Below, one piece after another: positions 44,066 to 51,261 of a stretch of 51,261 nucleotides of DNA. The stretch is from Chitinophagaceae bacterium UBA7600 (GTDB taxonomy: Bacteria > Bacteroidota > Bacteroidia > Chitinophagales > Chitinophagaceae): the NCBI GenBank assembly GCA_002478885.1, contig DLKC01000035.1, forward strand, positions 265-51,525. The letters are read 5' to 3'. The position numbers and the translations under genes are program-made. Within the stretch, counting starts at the first letter, position 1, and every line of letters starts with the position of its first letter. The notes below the pieces were generated by a model. That model searched no databases. It was not told the DNA's origin and was given only the letters and a program-made list of their open reading frames with translations.

Positions 44066-45100
44066 TTATTGAATTTCCCAAACTTCGTTGCCGCGAAGCA
44101 GCTTATCGAGATTGCCCGGGCCTTTTGCTGCAATCGTCTCTTCGATCTGCATAGCCATAACATCTTCGTAGCAGGCTCTTTCTGTCTCGTAAAATACACC
44201 GAACGGGCGGGGAAAATGTCCTTCGATTCTTGGATCGTCGAACATGCGGATGAGTATTTGTGCTTTGTAAAAGTCTTTTTCGTCATGGATCCAGAGATCT
44301 TCTGCACTAACGCCATCGCCGAGTTCAACAACAACAGGTTTAAAGCCGTCGAGCTTAATGCCTTTGTTCTGGTTTGCACCAAAAATAAGTGGCTTGCCTT
44401 GTTCCATGAATAATGCCTCATTGGGCTTGCTGCCCTTCTCTGTAAATATTTCAAAGGCACCGTCGTTGAAAATGTTGCAATTCTGGTAGATCTCCAGGAA
44501 GGAAGCGCCCTTATGCTGGTGGCTGCGGGTGAGCATAGCCTGTAGGTGTTTTGGATCGCGGTCCATGCTACGGGCGATAAATGTTGCATCCGCTCCGCTT
44601 GCCAGGGCCAGCGGGTTGAAGGGATGATCGATACTGCCATAAGGCGTGCTCTTGGTAATCTTATGTTCTTCTGAAGTGGGCGAATATTGCCCTTTTGTTA
44701 ACCCATAAATCTGGTTATTGAAAAGCAGAATATTGATGTCAAAATTCCTGCGTAGCAGGTGAATGGTATGGTTACCACCGATACTCAGGGAATCTCCGTC
44801 TCCTGTAACGACCCAAACACTCAACTCAGGCCTGGACGCTTTTAAGCCACTGGCTATAGCCGTTGCGCGGCCATGGATGGAGTGCATTCCATAAACATTC
44901 ATATAATAAGGAAAACGGCTGCTGCAGCCGATACCGCTTACGATTACAATATTTTCTTTTGGTACACCAATTCCGGGCATTACTTTTTGTACCTGTGCAA
45001 GAATGGAATAATCACCACAACCCGGGCACCAGCGTACCTCCTGGTCTGTAGCGAAATCTTTGGCGGTGAGGGCTGGGGCTACGCTAGACATTGTACTCAT
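44066..45100 (-). CDS. 2-oxoacid:ferredoxin oxidoreductase, beta subunit
   Basis: A 344-residue thiamine-diphosphate subunit. WCPGCGDYSIL (about residues 24-34) carries two cysteines of the family, and GDGDSLSIGGNHTIHLLRRN is the cofactor motif with NNQIYGLTKGQYSPTS after it. This is the beta subunit of 2-oxoglutarate/2-oxoacid:ferredoxin oxidoreductase (KorB type). The ATG at 45100 is used; the frame is open back to 45178. The alpha subunit gene, normally directly upstream, is not there: the gene on that side is an AhpD-like protein. A possible -7 box is at 45228-45235. Confidence 0.9.
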   Translation of the reverse strand: MSTMSSVAPALTAKDFATDQEVRWCPGCGDYSILAQVQKVMPGIGVPKENIVIVSGIGCSSRFPYYMNVYGMHSIHGRATAIASGLKASRPELSVWVVTGDGDSLSIGGNHTIHLLRRNFDINILLFNNQIYGLTKGQYSPTSEEHKITKSTPYGSIDHPFNPLALASGADATFIARSMDRDPKHLQAMLTRSHQHKGASFLEIYQNCNIFNDGAFEIFTEKGSKPNEALFMEQGKPLIFGANQNKGIKLDGFKPVVVELGDGVSAEDLWIHDEKDFYKAQILIRMFDDPRIEGHFPRPFGVFYETERACYEDVMAMQIEETIAAKGPGNLDKLLRGNEVWEIQ

Positions 45101-45227
45101 ATAAATCTTTTTGAATTGTTGCGGGAAAAGCGGCTTGGATTGATATGCTCCAAGGTCCATTTTCCCCGCCGTTACCACGCTTTTTACAAAGATGGAGATA
45201 AGCAGGTTATGTTATACTGATTTCCGT

Positions 45228-45235
45228 CAAATTTA
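45228..45235 (-). promoter_or_regulatory. Possible -7 box for the ferredoxin oxidoreductase gene
   Basis: TAAATTTG on the minus strand, about 127 bases before the ATG at 45100. No -33 element was found. Confidence 0.3.
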
Positions 45236-45253
45236 TGAGATTCTGATAATTTT

Positions 45254-45601
45254 TTAAGACTCTTTATTTAATTCTTCCCAATATTCAGCCGCTCTTCTTG
45301 TATGCGGTATTACAATTGTTCCGCCAACGATATTGGCTACAGCAAAAATTTCGTACAGTTCTTCTGTACTGATGCCCAGTTCATGGCACTTGCCTAAATG
45401 GTATTTAATACAATCGTCGCAACGCAATACCATGCTGGCCACAAGGCCCAGCATTTCTTTAGTTCGTGTATCAAGGGCGCCTTCCTCGTAAGTATTGGTA
45501 TCGAGGTTCCATAAGCGTTTCATGACGAGATTATTCTTGCTGAGAATAACATCATTCATGCGTTGCCGGTAGTCGTTAAAATCTTTTACTTGTTCTGACA
45601 T
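45254..45601 (-). CDS. AhpD-like (carboxymuconolactone decarboxylase family) protein
   Basis: A 115-residue all-helical protein. The redox motif LRCDDCIKYH (CxxC then His, about residues 59-68) is that of AhpD-like hydroperoxide-reduction proteins, and DTRTKEMLGLVASM precedes it. The C-terminal half (GISTEELYEIFAVANIVGGT) is also family-typical. It could act as a peroxidase partner or a disulfide reductase. It lies upstream of the oxidoreductase with a 153-base gap. Confidence 0.88.
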   Translation of the reverse strand: MSEQVKDFNDYRQRMNDVILSKNNLVMKRLWNLDTNTYEEGALDTRTKEMLGLVASMVLRCDDCIKYHLGKCHELGISTEELYEIFAVANIVGGTIVIPHTRRAAEYWEELNKES

Positions 45602-45651
45602 GGTAAAACTTTTTACAAAAATATCATGTTTTGCAAGCCGGTTGCTTAAAC

Positions 45652-45677
45652 AAAAAGGGGAAGAACTTTTCCTCCCC
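45652..45677 (-). terminator. Terminator after the ELWxxDGT-repeat gene
   Basis: On the minus strand GGGGAGG pairs with CTTCCCC (one GU pair), followed by five T. Confidence 0.7.
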
Positions 45678-45702
45678 CCGTTGCATATAAAAATCGATTG
45701 CC

Positions 45703-47778
45703 TTAGTATTTTACAATCTTGACTGATTGTACATCATTGCCCGAGTTCCATTGTACATAATATATACCGGCTTTCAGCGCGCTTGTGGTAATCTTATGTG
45801 TTGTGCCTGGCTGCACATTGTTGAGCTGTTGCTGGTATACTGGTTTGCCATTTTGATCAATGATCTTGACATTGATAGTGGAGGCAGCTATATTAAAATT
45901 AAGATTCAGGTAATCCTTTACAGGATTTGGATATGCTACAACAAGTTTGTCCTGCGGTATGATGCTTAAGGCAACTGTTTTTGAGAAGGTATATTTACCA
46001 TCGTTATCATTCATCTGCAAACGGTAGTAAACTTTAGACACCCCGGCCTGTAAAGCTGCGGCATCATTGAACTGGTAACTGGTTTTCCGAGCCGTATTTC
46101 CTGACGCTTTTACAGAACCGATATTGTCGAAATGCAGTGCGTCATAACTACGTTGAACGGTAAAATCTTTTGTGTTGATTTCATCATTGGTTGTCCAGTT
46201 AAGCCTGGCAGCCTTGCCATTCAATGTTGCGGTAAACTCAACAAGAGATAGCGGCAGCACATCAGTTGCATCGATTTTGAACAGCTCGTTATTGCCATCT
46301 CCATTTTCATCTGCAGCAAAATAAACATGGCCATTAAAGAACATCACAAAATTACCAAAGGAATTCCCCAGGCCGGGATTGATGTCTTTTACAAGCGCAG
46401 TACCACCGCCTGTGCCATCAGATTTCCACAATTCCATTCCGTGCGACCCGTCATCGGCAGGGAAATACATAGAAGCTTGGGTATAAAAGCCCAGGCTGCT
46501 AAGGTCGATAGATGAGCCGATTCCTGAATTAATGTCTTTCACCATAACAGTTCCGGCAGTACTGCCGTCTGTAATCCACAACTCGCTGCCATTGGTTCCA
46601 TCATCGGCAGTCATGAATATTTTTCCATTGAAAAGTTTGGTGTGAAAATCAGAGCCGGAAAATGCAGCCCCATAGATATCCGGGAAGAGGGTGGCTTTAT
46701 CATCACCGGAAGCATTGGTGTTTTTCAGTAGGGCAGTACCGGCAGTTGTTCCGTCAGAACCCCATACTTCAGTTCCGGTTAAAGATGTGAGGCTATAGTA
46801 AAACTTATTGCCAATAACTACAGAAAAGAAAAGTGTCGGAAAAGCAAAAGACGCACTATAATCATAAATTATGGTGGTGCCTGCACCTGAACCATCAGTA
46901 GACCATATCTGGTATGTTGGAATAATGCCCGATTTTTCAACCAGGAAAACCAGCTTGTTTTTGAACTGGAAGAATTGCGAAGGAGCCGACCCTTTTTTAC
47001 CACTTACAATATCCTTTACCTGCACTGTTCCGGCACTGCTGCCATCAGATTTCCACAGCTCATCACCTGTTGCGCCATCGTCTGCGCTGAAATAGATTAC
47101 GCCATTCAACGCAGAGATATTGCCCGTGTTTGATGAGGCTGAACCTGAATTGATATCTTTTACCAGAACTGTTCCTGCTTCCGTGCCGTCAGTCTTCCAC
47201 AACTCTGTGCCGTGCGTGCCATCATTCGCTGTAAAGAAAAGCGTGCTGCCGTTTAAAAAAACCTCACTGGCATTGTAGCTACCCGCAGCGCCCGGGTTAA
47301 TATCCTTGAGTAAGGCGGTCCCGCCGTTCGTACCATCAGAGACCCACATTTCATTACCTGAAGTACTTGTGCTCGCAAAGAAATAAAGTTTGTTATTCAG
47401 CACTACTATATCTGAAGGGGAAGAACTGCCTGAGCCTGATTCAATATCCTTTACCAATTGAGTGCCTGCATCGGTTCCGTCTGTAACCCATAACTCACTG
47501 CCATTGGCCGCTGTAAGACCGTCAAAATATATCTTGTTATTAAGGATGGCAAAACTGCCGGAGGTGCCCAGCACAACTTTGCTCGTGTAATTGGTCGTGC
47601 CACCTGTGGTGCCATCCGTTTTCCATAATACACCATTGTCGTCAAACATCACAGCAACAGATCCTAACGGGTAGCCGAACTGAATGTTGTTATTGGTGGA
47701 CAATTTGGTAACCTGTGACTTGGCGGCAAATCCAAAAAGGCAAGCAGCAGCGCAAAGTAATGGTAGATAGTGTTTCAT
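45703..47778 (-). CDS. T9SS-exported ELWxxDGT-repeat protein
   Basis: A 691-residue protein with a signal peptide (MKHYLPLLCAAACLFGFAAKS). Nine copies of a unit with the pattern (E)LWxxDGTxxGT follow, about 45 to 60 residues apart, and a tenth is degenerate (ELFKIDATD). Each unit fits a beta-propeller blade. A fibronectin-like segment (LVEFTATLNGKAARLNWTT) lies between the repeats and the T9SS sorting domain (VVAYPNPVKDYLNLNF, then LKAGIYYVQW). It is surface-exposed or secreted; the ligand is unknown. Confidence 0.88.
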   Translation of the reverse strand: MKHYLPLLCAAACLFGFAAKSQVTKLSTNNNIQFGYPLGSVAVMFDDNGVLWKTDGTTGGTTNYTSKVVLGTSGSFAILNNKIYFDGLTAANGSELWVTDGTDAGTQLVKDIESGSGSSSPSDIVVLNNKLYFFASTSTSGNEMWVSDGTNGGTALLKDINPGAAGSYNASEVFLNGSTLFFTANDGTHGTELWKTDGTEAGTVLVKDINSGSASSNTGNISALNGVIYFSADDGATGDELWKSDGSSAGTVQVKDIVSGKKGSAPSQFFQFKNKLVFLVEKSGIIPTYQIWSTDGSGAGTTIIYDYSASFAFPTLFFSVVIGNKFYYSLTSLTGTEVWGSDGTTAGTALLKNTNASGDDKATLFPDIYGAAFSGSDFHTKLFNGKIFMTADDGTNGSELWITDGSTAGTVMVKDINSGIGSSIDLSSLGFYTQASMYFPADDGSHGMELWKSDGTGGGTALVKDINPGLGNSFGNFVMFFNGHVYFAADENGDGNNELFKIDATDVLPLSLVEFTATLNGKAARLNWTTNDEINTKDFTVQRSYDALHFDNIGSVKASGNTARKTSYQFNDAAALQAGVSKVYYRLQMNDNDGKYTFSKTVALSIIPQDKLVVAYPNPVKDYLNLNFNIAASTINVKIIDQNGKPVYQQQLNNVQPGTTHKITTSALKAGIYYVQWNSGNDVQSVKIVKY

Positions 47779-47861
47779 AACGTGGTTTTGATACGGTAAT
47801 AATTTACCTTCTAAATTTACTAATTAATTACCCCAATATTACTGACTCGGATCAATTAAAA

Positions 47862-47869
47862 TAACTTTG
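47862..47869 (+). promoter_or_regulatory. Possible -7 box for gnd
   Basis: TAACTTTG matches TAnnTTTG and lies about 140 bases before the gnd ATG. No -33 element was recognised. Confidence 0.35.
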
Positions 47870-48010
47870 CTTTTTCCAACTGCTCAAATGCCCGTATCAA
47901 TTGATATTTATTGTCGGTGAATTGTCATATAAATTCCCGCCGTAAGCCATTCACCCGCTCTTATCAGTCATTTGGCTAACTTGCGGGCTCATTTTTTCAA
48001 TAAGCAACTG

Positions 48011-49426
48011 ATGGAACAAAAACAGTTTGATTTTGGAATGATCGGGCTTGGCGTGATGGGGCAAAACCTGTTGCTGAATGTCGCCGATCATGGCTTTAGC
48101 GCAATTGGTTTTGATCTCGATGAAAAAAAAGGACTTACGCTCGAAGCAGCTGCCACAAAGGGCACATATGTGAAAGCAGTTGGAGTTTTGGACGACCTTG
48201 TGCAGCAATTGTCTTCACCAAGAAAAATGATGATGCTGGTGCCTGCCGGCAAACCGGTGGATGATGTCATCGAAAGCCTGTTGCCGTTAGTCGCCCCTGG
48301 AGATATCATCATCGATGGTGGTAATTCTCACTTTTCCGACACATTGCGCCGGGTAAAATACCTGGAGGCTAAAGGCATTCATTTTACTGGAATGGGTGTT
48401 AGTGGGGGTGAGTTTGGTGCAAGAACGGGCCCGGCAATTATGCCCGGCGGCGATGTAGCAGCATGGAATGCATTGCAACCCATCCTGGAAGCGATCAGTG
48501 CTAAAGTAAATGGCGAGCCATGTGTTGCATATATGGGTAAAGACGCCGCAGGCCATTATGTAAAAATGGTCCACAACGGCATTGAATATGCCATCATGCA
48601 ATTGCTTACTGAAGTGTACGATGTTTTGAAACGCGGCCTGGGTTTAAGCAACAGCCGGCTTCACGAAGTATTTAAAGAATGGAATGAAGGTGAACTGCAG
48701 TCTTATCTCGTAGAAATTACCAGAGACATCTTCCTGCAGAAAGATACCGGAACAGGCAATGACCTCGTTGACATGATCCTCGATAAAGCAGGCAGCAAAG
48801 GCACTGGCAAATGGACCAGCCAGGATGCAATGGAATTACCCGTCGCCATTCCAACCATCGACACGGCGGTCGCACTGAGAACATTATCCGCATTTAAAGA
48901 CGAAAGGGTAAAAGCTGCTGCACAATACGCCCCGGTTGCTTTAAAAATCCAGGCAGACAAACAAGCATTCATAGCGCAAACAGGCGATGCATTGTATGCG
49001 GCAATTATTCTGTGCTATGCCCAGGGATTATCAATGCTGCATTACGCATCCGGTGAGCTGAACATGGATATTCCCTTGCACAACGTGGTAAAGATCTGGA
49101 GAGGAGGTTGCATCATCAGGTCAACACTGCTCGAAGTATTTTACAAGGCTTACAGCAACAATGGAAACTTGTCAAACATTTTGTTCGATGATGGCATCAA
49201 AAACATTTTGCAGTCCAAAGAACAATCGCTGCGCAATGTGATCACCAGTGCGGTTCAGTCGAAGATTGCGGTGCCGGGCCTTATGAGCGCGCTTGGTTAT
49301 TTTGACACTTTTCTCACAGCGCGCATGCCAACAAATCTCTTGCAGGCGCAGCGCGATTATTTTGGCGCACATACGTATGAACGTATCGACAAGGCAGGAA
49401 AATTTCATACCGAATGGGGAAGCTAA
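48011..49426 (+). CDS. gnd: 6-phosphogluconate dehydrogenase (decarboxylating)
   Basis: A 471-residue enzyme of the oxidative pentose phosphate pathway that turns 6-phosphogluconate into ribulose 5-phosphate with NADP. The coenzyme motif GLGVMGQNLLLN is at residues 11-22, GVSGGEFGARTGPAIMPGG near residue 130, and the catalytic lysine is in YVKMVHNGIEY near residues 181-191. The frame is open back to 47972 but the ATG at 48011 gives the family length. It precedes zwf, 213 bases apart, in the reverse of pathway order. Confidence 0.96.
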   Translation: MEQKQFDFGMIGLGVMGQNLLLNVADHGFSAIGFDLDEKKGLTLEAAATKGTYVKAVGVLDDLVQQLSSPRKMMMLVPAGKPVDDVIESLLPLVAPGDIIIDGGNSHFSDTLRRVKYLEAKGIHFTGMGVSGGEFGARTGPAIMPGGDVAAWNALQPILEAISAKVNGEPCVAYMGKDAAGHYVKMVHNGIEYAIMQLLTEVYDVLKRGLGLSNSRLHEVFKEWNEGELQSYLVEITRDIFLQKDTGTGNDLVDMILDKAGSKGTGKWTSQDAMELPVAIPTIDTAVALRTLSAFKDERVKAAAQYAPVALKIQADKQAFIAQTGDALYAAIILCYAQGLSMLHYASGELNMDIPLHNVVKIWRGGCIIRSTLLEVFYKAYSNNGNLSNILFDDGIKNILQSKEQSLRNVITSAVQSKIAVPGLMSALGYFDTFLTARMPTNLLQAQRDYFGAHTYERIDKAGKFHTEWGS

Positions 49427-49451
49427 GCTCAATTATAGGTGAGTGTTTTGT

Positions 49452-49508
49452 GTACCGGGCTTTTCGCCAGCAATGAAGCTTTACTTGCGTCGCACACTGG
49501 TACTGCAG
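49452..49508 (+). repeat. Dispersed intergenic repeat, A core, copy A16
   Basis: Core CTTGCGTCGCAC at 49484-49495 (first base changed). It faces copy B3 about 75 bases away; together they fill the gnd-zwf gap. Confidence 0.7.
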
Positions 49509-49551
49509 CACAACGCTCAGCAAAAACGCAAACTGCTGCATAAACTGCAGA

Positions 49552-49608
49552 AAGCACAAGTGAGTGACACAACGAAGCTGAGTTGGGCTTCCAACGCTGG
49601 CCAATAAA
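49552..49608 (-). repeat. Dispersed intergenic repeat, variant (B) core, copy B3
   Basis: GTGAGTGACACAACGAAG begins at 49560. The far end (GCTGGCCAATAAAA) matches the end of A5 (GCCCGGCACATAAAA) in position. Confidence 0.7.
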
Positions 49609-49639
49609 AATCAATAACCCGTTTTTAGAAAAACATACT

Positions 49640-51166
49640 ATGTCAACACTGCATAAAAATATCAAACCTCCTGCGTCAGTCATTTTCATCTTTGGCGGCA
49701 GCGGTGATCTTAACCAGCGCAAACTCGCGCCGGCATTGTACAATTTATTTATAGATGATTGGATGCCTGAGAAATTCGCGATCGTGGGCCTGGGCAGAAG
49801 CGAATATTCCAACGACAATTTTCGGCAACATTTATTTAACGGCATACAGGAGTTCAGCCGCCGCAAAGGTGAGCCAAACGGGCACTGGAGCGAGTTTGCA
49901 GAACACGTAAGTTATTTGCAGATGGATGCTGAAGATGCGGCCTCTTATTCAAAGATCGCCGACTGTGTAAAGGAACTCGAAGAAAAATTCGGCGAACATC
50001 CTAACGTCATTTTTTACATGGCGGTTGCGCCGCAGCTTGTTCCGGATATTGCCAGCAAACTGGGCGCTCTTAATATTTGCCACGATACCAAGTGTACCCG
50101 CATCGTGGTTGAAAAACCTTTTGGCCACGACCTCGAAAGTGCACACGAACTCAACAGGCTGTTGCTGCAACTGTTTGATGAGAACCAGATTTATCGCATC
50201 GATCATTATCTCGGTAAAGAAACAGTGCAAAACATACTCGCGCTTCGTTTTGCCAATGCCTTATTCGAGCCGCTGTGGAACCGCAACTATATCGAAAACG
50301 TGCAGATAACCGTTGCCGAAACAGTTGGTGTAGAGGGCCGGGGTGGTTATTACGAACAAAGCGGTGCACTACGCGATATGGTGCAGAACCATATTCTTCA
50401 GTTACTCTGCATGGTGGGCATGGAAGCGCCGGTGAGCTTCGACGCAAACGAAATCCGCAATAAAAAGGTAGATGTGCTCAATGCCCTGCGCAGGATAACA
50501 AAAGAAGAAGTGCATCAATATGCTGTGCGTGGCCAATACAGCAGCGGCTGGATGAAGGGTAAGGAAGTAAACAGTTACCGCGAAGAAGAGAAGGTCGATC
50601 CCGATTCGTCAGTAGAAACATTCGCCGCGGTTAAATTTTATATAGATAACTGGCGCTGGCAGGGCGTACCATTCTATGTGCGTACCGGCAAATTCATGAA
50701 CCAGAAAACTTCCATCATTACCATAGAATTTAAACAGGCGCCGCATTATGCTTTCCCGGCAGAAGCAGCGGAAACATGGCGGCCAAACAGGTTAACCATA
50801 AGCATTCAACCCGAGATGGATATCCGTCTCCGCTTCCAGGCCAAACGCCCGGGGCAGGCGATGGTCTTAAACCCGGTCGACATGATCTTCAGCTACCACG
50901 ATGCATACGACGAAGGCCACGAACCCGAAGCCTACGAAACATTGTTGCTCGACGTAATGGAAGGCAATGCAACACAGTTCATGCGTGCCGACCAGGTAGA
51001 GGCCGCATGGAAGGTGGTAATGCCTATCCTGGAAGCTTGGGAAGCGAGGCCACCGGTCGACTTCCCCAACTATGCACCCGACAGCTGGGGTCCGGAAGAT
51101 GCACAGGCGTTGATTGCACGTGACGGTCACAACTGGGTTACACTGCCGCCGCTGCACAAAGAATAA
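49640..51166 (+). CDS. zwf: Glucose-6-phosphate 1-dehydrogenase
   Basis: A 508-residue NADP-dependent enzyme making 6-phosphogluconolactone from glucose 6-phosphate, the entry to the oxidative pentose phosphate pathway. [18 protein letters not shown] lies at residues 19-36 and the active-site signature RIDHYLGKE near residue 185. The remaining body ([34 protein letters not shown]) is standard. The ATG at 49640 is used; the open frame extends to 49583. The lactonase gene, often next, is beyond the window. Confidence 0.96.
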   Translation: MSTLHKNIKPPASVIFIFGGSGDLNQRKLAPALYNLFIDDWMPEKFAIVGLGRSEYSNDNFRQHLFNGIQEFSRRKGEPNGHWSEFAEHVSYLQMDAEDAASYSKIADCVKELEEKFGEHPNVIFYMAVAPQLVPDIASKLGALNICHDTKCTRIVVEKPFGHDLESAHELNRLLLQLFDENQIYRIDHYLGKETVQNILALRFANALFEPLWNRNYIENVQITVAETVGVEGRGGYYEQSGALRDMVQNHILQLLCMVGMEAPVSFDANEIRNKKVDVLNALRRITKEEVHQYAVRGQYSSGWMKGKEVNSYREEEKVDPDSSVETFAAVKFYIDNWRWQGVPFYVRTGKFMNQKTSIITIEFKQAPHYAFPAEAAETWRPNRLTISIQPEMDIRLRFQAKRPGQAMVLNPVDMIFSYHDAYDEGHEPEAYETLLLDVMEGNATQFMRADQVEAAWKVVMPILEAWEARPPVDFPNYAPDSWGPEDAQALIARDGHNWVTLPPLHKE

Positions 51167-51220
51167 TAAGGAGGCAAAAACGTGCACAACACTATTTAAA
51201 TAATGCAGATTATTTGTTTT

Positions 51221-51261
51221 TATACCGGCTGCGGTATTGCATGGCATCATCGTTGCGTCGC
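51221..51261 (+). repeat. Dispersed intergenic repeat, A core, copy A17 (cut by the window end)
   Basis: The window stops inside the core: GTTGCGTCGC at 51252-51261. ATACCG at 51222-51227 pairs with CGGTAT at 51232-51237, a small hairpin made from the CCGGCT element of the repeat. Confidence 0.75.

Noticed and set aside
2431..51261. CRISPR array as explanation of the repeated sequence
   Set aside because: Copies are kilobases apart, on both strands, without regular spacers or cas genes.

Overview
The window looks like chromosomal DNA from a Bacteroidota bacterium, most likely of the family Chitinophagaceae. The basis is: two secreted proteins with type IX secretion (T9SS) C-terminal sorting domains; a cytochrome oxidase cluster with two subunit III-like genes followed by subunit IV, SCO and a DUF420 protein; a type III pantothenate kinase beside an FadL-like outer-membrane protein and LptC; ECF sigma/anti-sigma pairs; several TAnnTTTG promoter boxes; and weak or absent Shine-Dalgarno sites. 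I see no rRNA, tRNA, CRISPR array, insertion sequence or prophage. The family assignment is inference from gene content.

Layout. 1-5292 (+): respiratory cluster, the end of cytochrome oxidase subunit I, heme o synthase (ctaB), two subunit III-like proteins, subunit IV, SCO copper chaperone and a DUF420 membrane protein carrying an EF-hand-like loop. 5447-7187 (-): ECF sigma factor, membrane anti-sigma-like protein with internal repeats, and a small exported protein. 7279-9505 (-): C-terminal half of a split transketolase, then galE. 9557-12826: phosphate locus, PiT transporter and its DUF47 partner divergent from a phosphate-type porin. 12924-16530 (-): a 41-residue membrane protein and two tandem Wzi/RemB-like outer-membrane proteins. 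16926-21177 (+): an MG2/TonB-plug protein, a decayed beta-barrel gene on the opposite strand, an NAD-dependent epimerase and an acyl-carrier-like protein lacking the modifiable serine.

21305-28388 (-): GNAT-like protein, YkuK-like RNase H fold protein, then an envelope/cofactor cluster (coaX, outer-membrane protein, lptC) and manC with kdsD, both sugar-phosphate enzymes for surface polysaccharide or LPS. 28600-36575: recQ, a lone Dpp/Opp-type permease whose N-terminus lies upstream of its first ATG, an aldo/keto reductase, a family 2 glycosyltransferase and a GH3-type acyl-adenylating protein. 36799-45601: exported proteins, a beta-lactamase-like serine hydrolase, a Tat-type Gfo/Idh/MocA oxidoreductase, a D-aminoacylase-like amidohydrolase, the beta subunit of a 2-oxoacid:ferredoxin oxidoreductase without its alpha partner, and an AhpD-like protein. 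45703-51166: a large ELWxxDGT-repeat T9SS protein, then gnd and zwf of the pentose phosphate pathway, in the reverse of pathway order.

The most striking feature is not a gene. A short sequence centred on GTTGCGTCGCAC, within a 45-65 bp degenerate unit, occurs 16 times in intergenic gaps and never inside a gene I accept; three further copies carry a variant core, GTTGTGTCACTC. The two main differences between the core types fall on mirrored positions of a small dyad, so the symmetry is kept. Copies lie on both strands, and several form inverted pairs like the BIME arrangement of REP elements.
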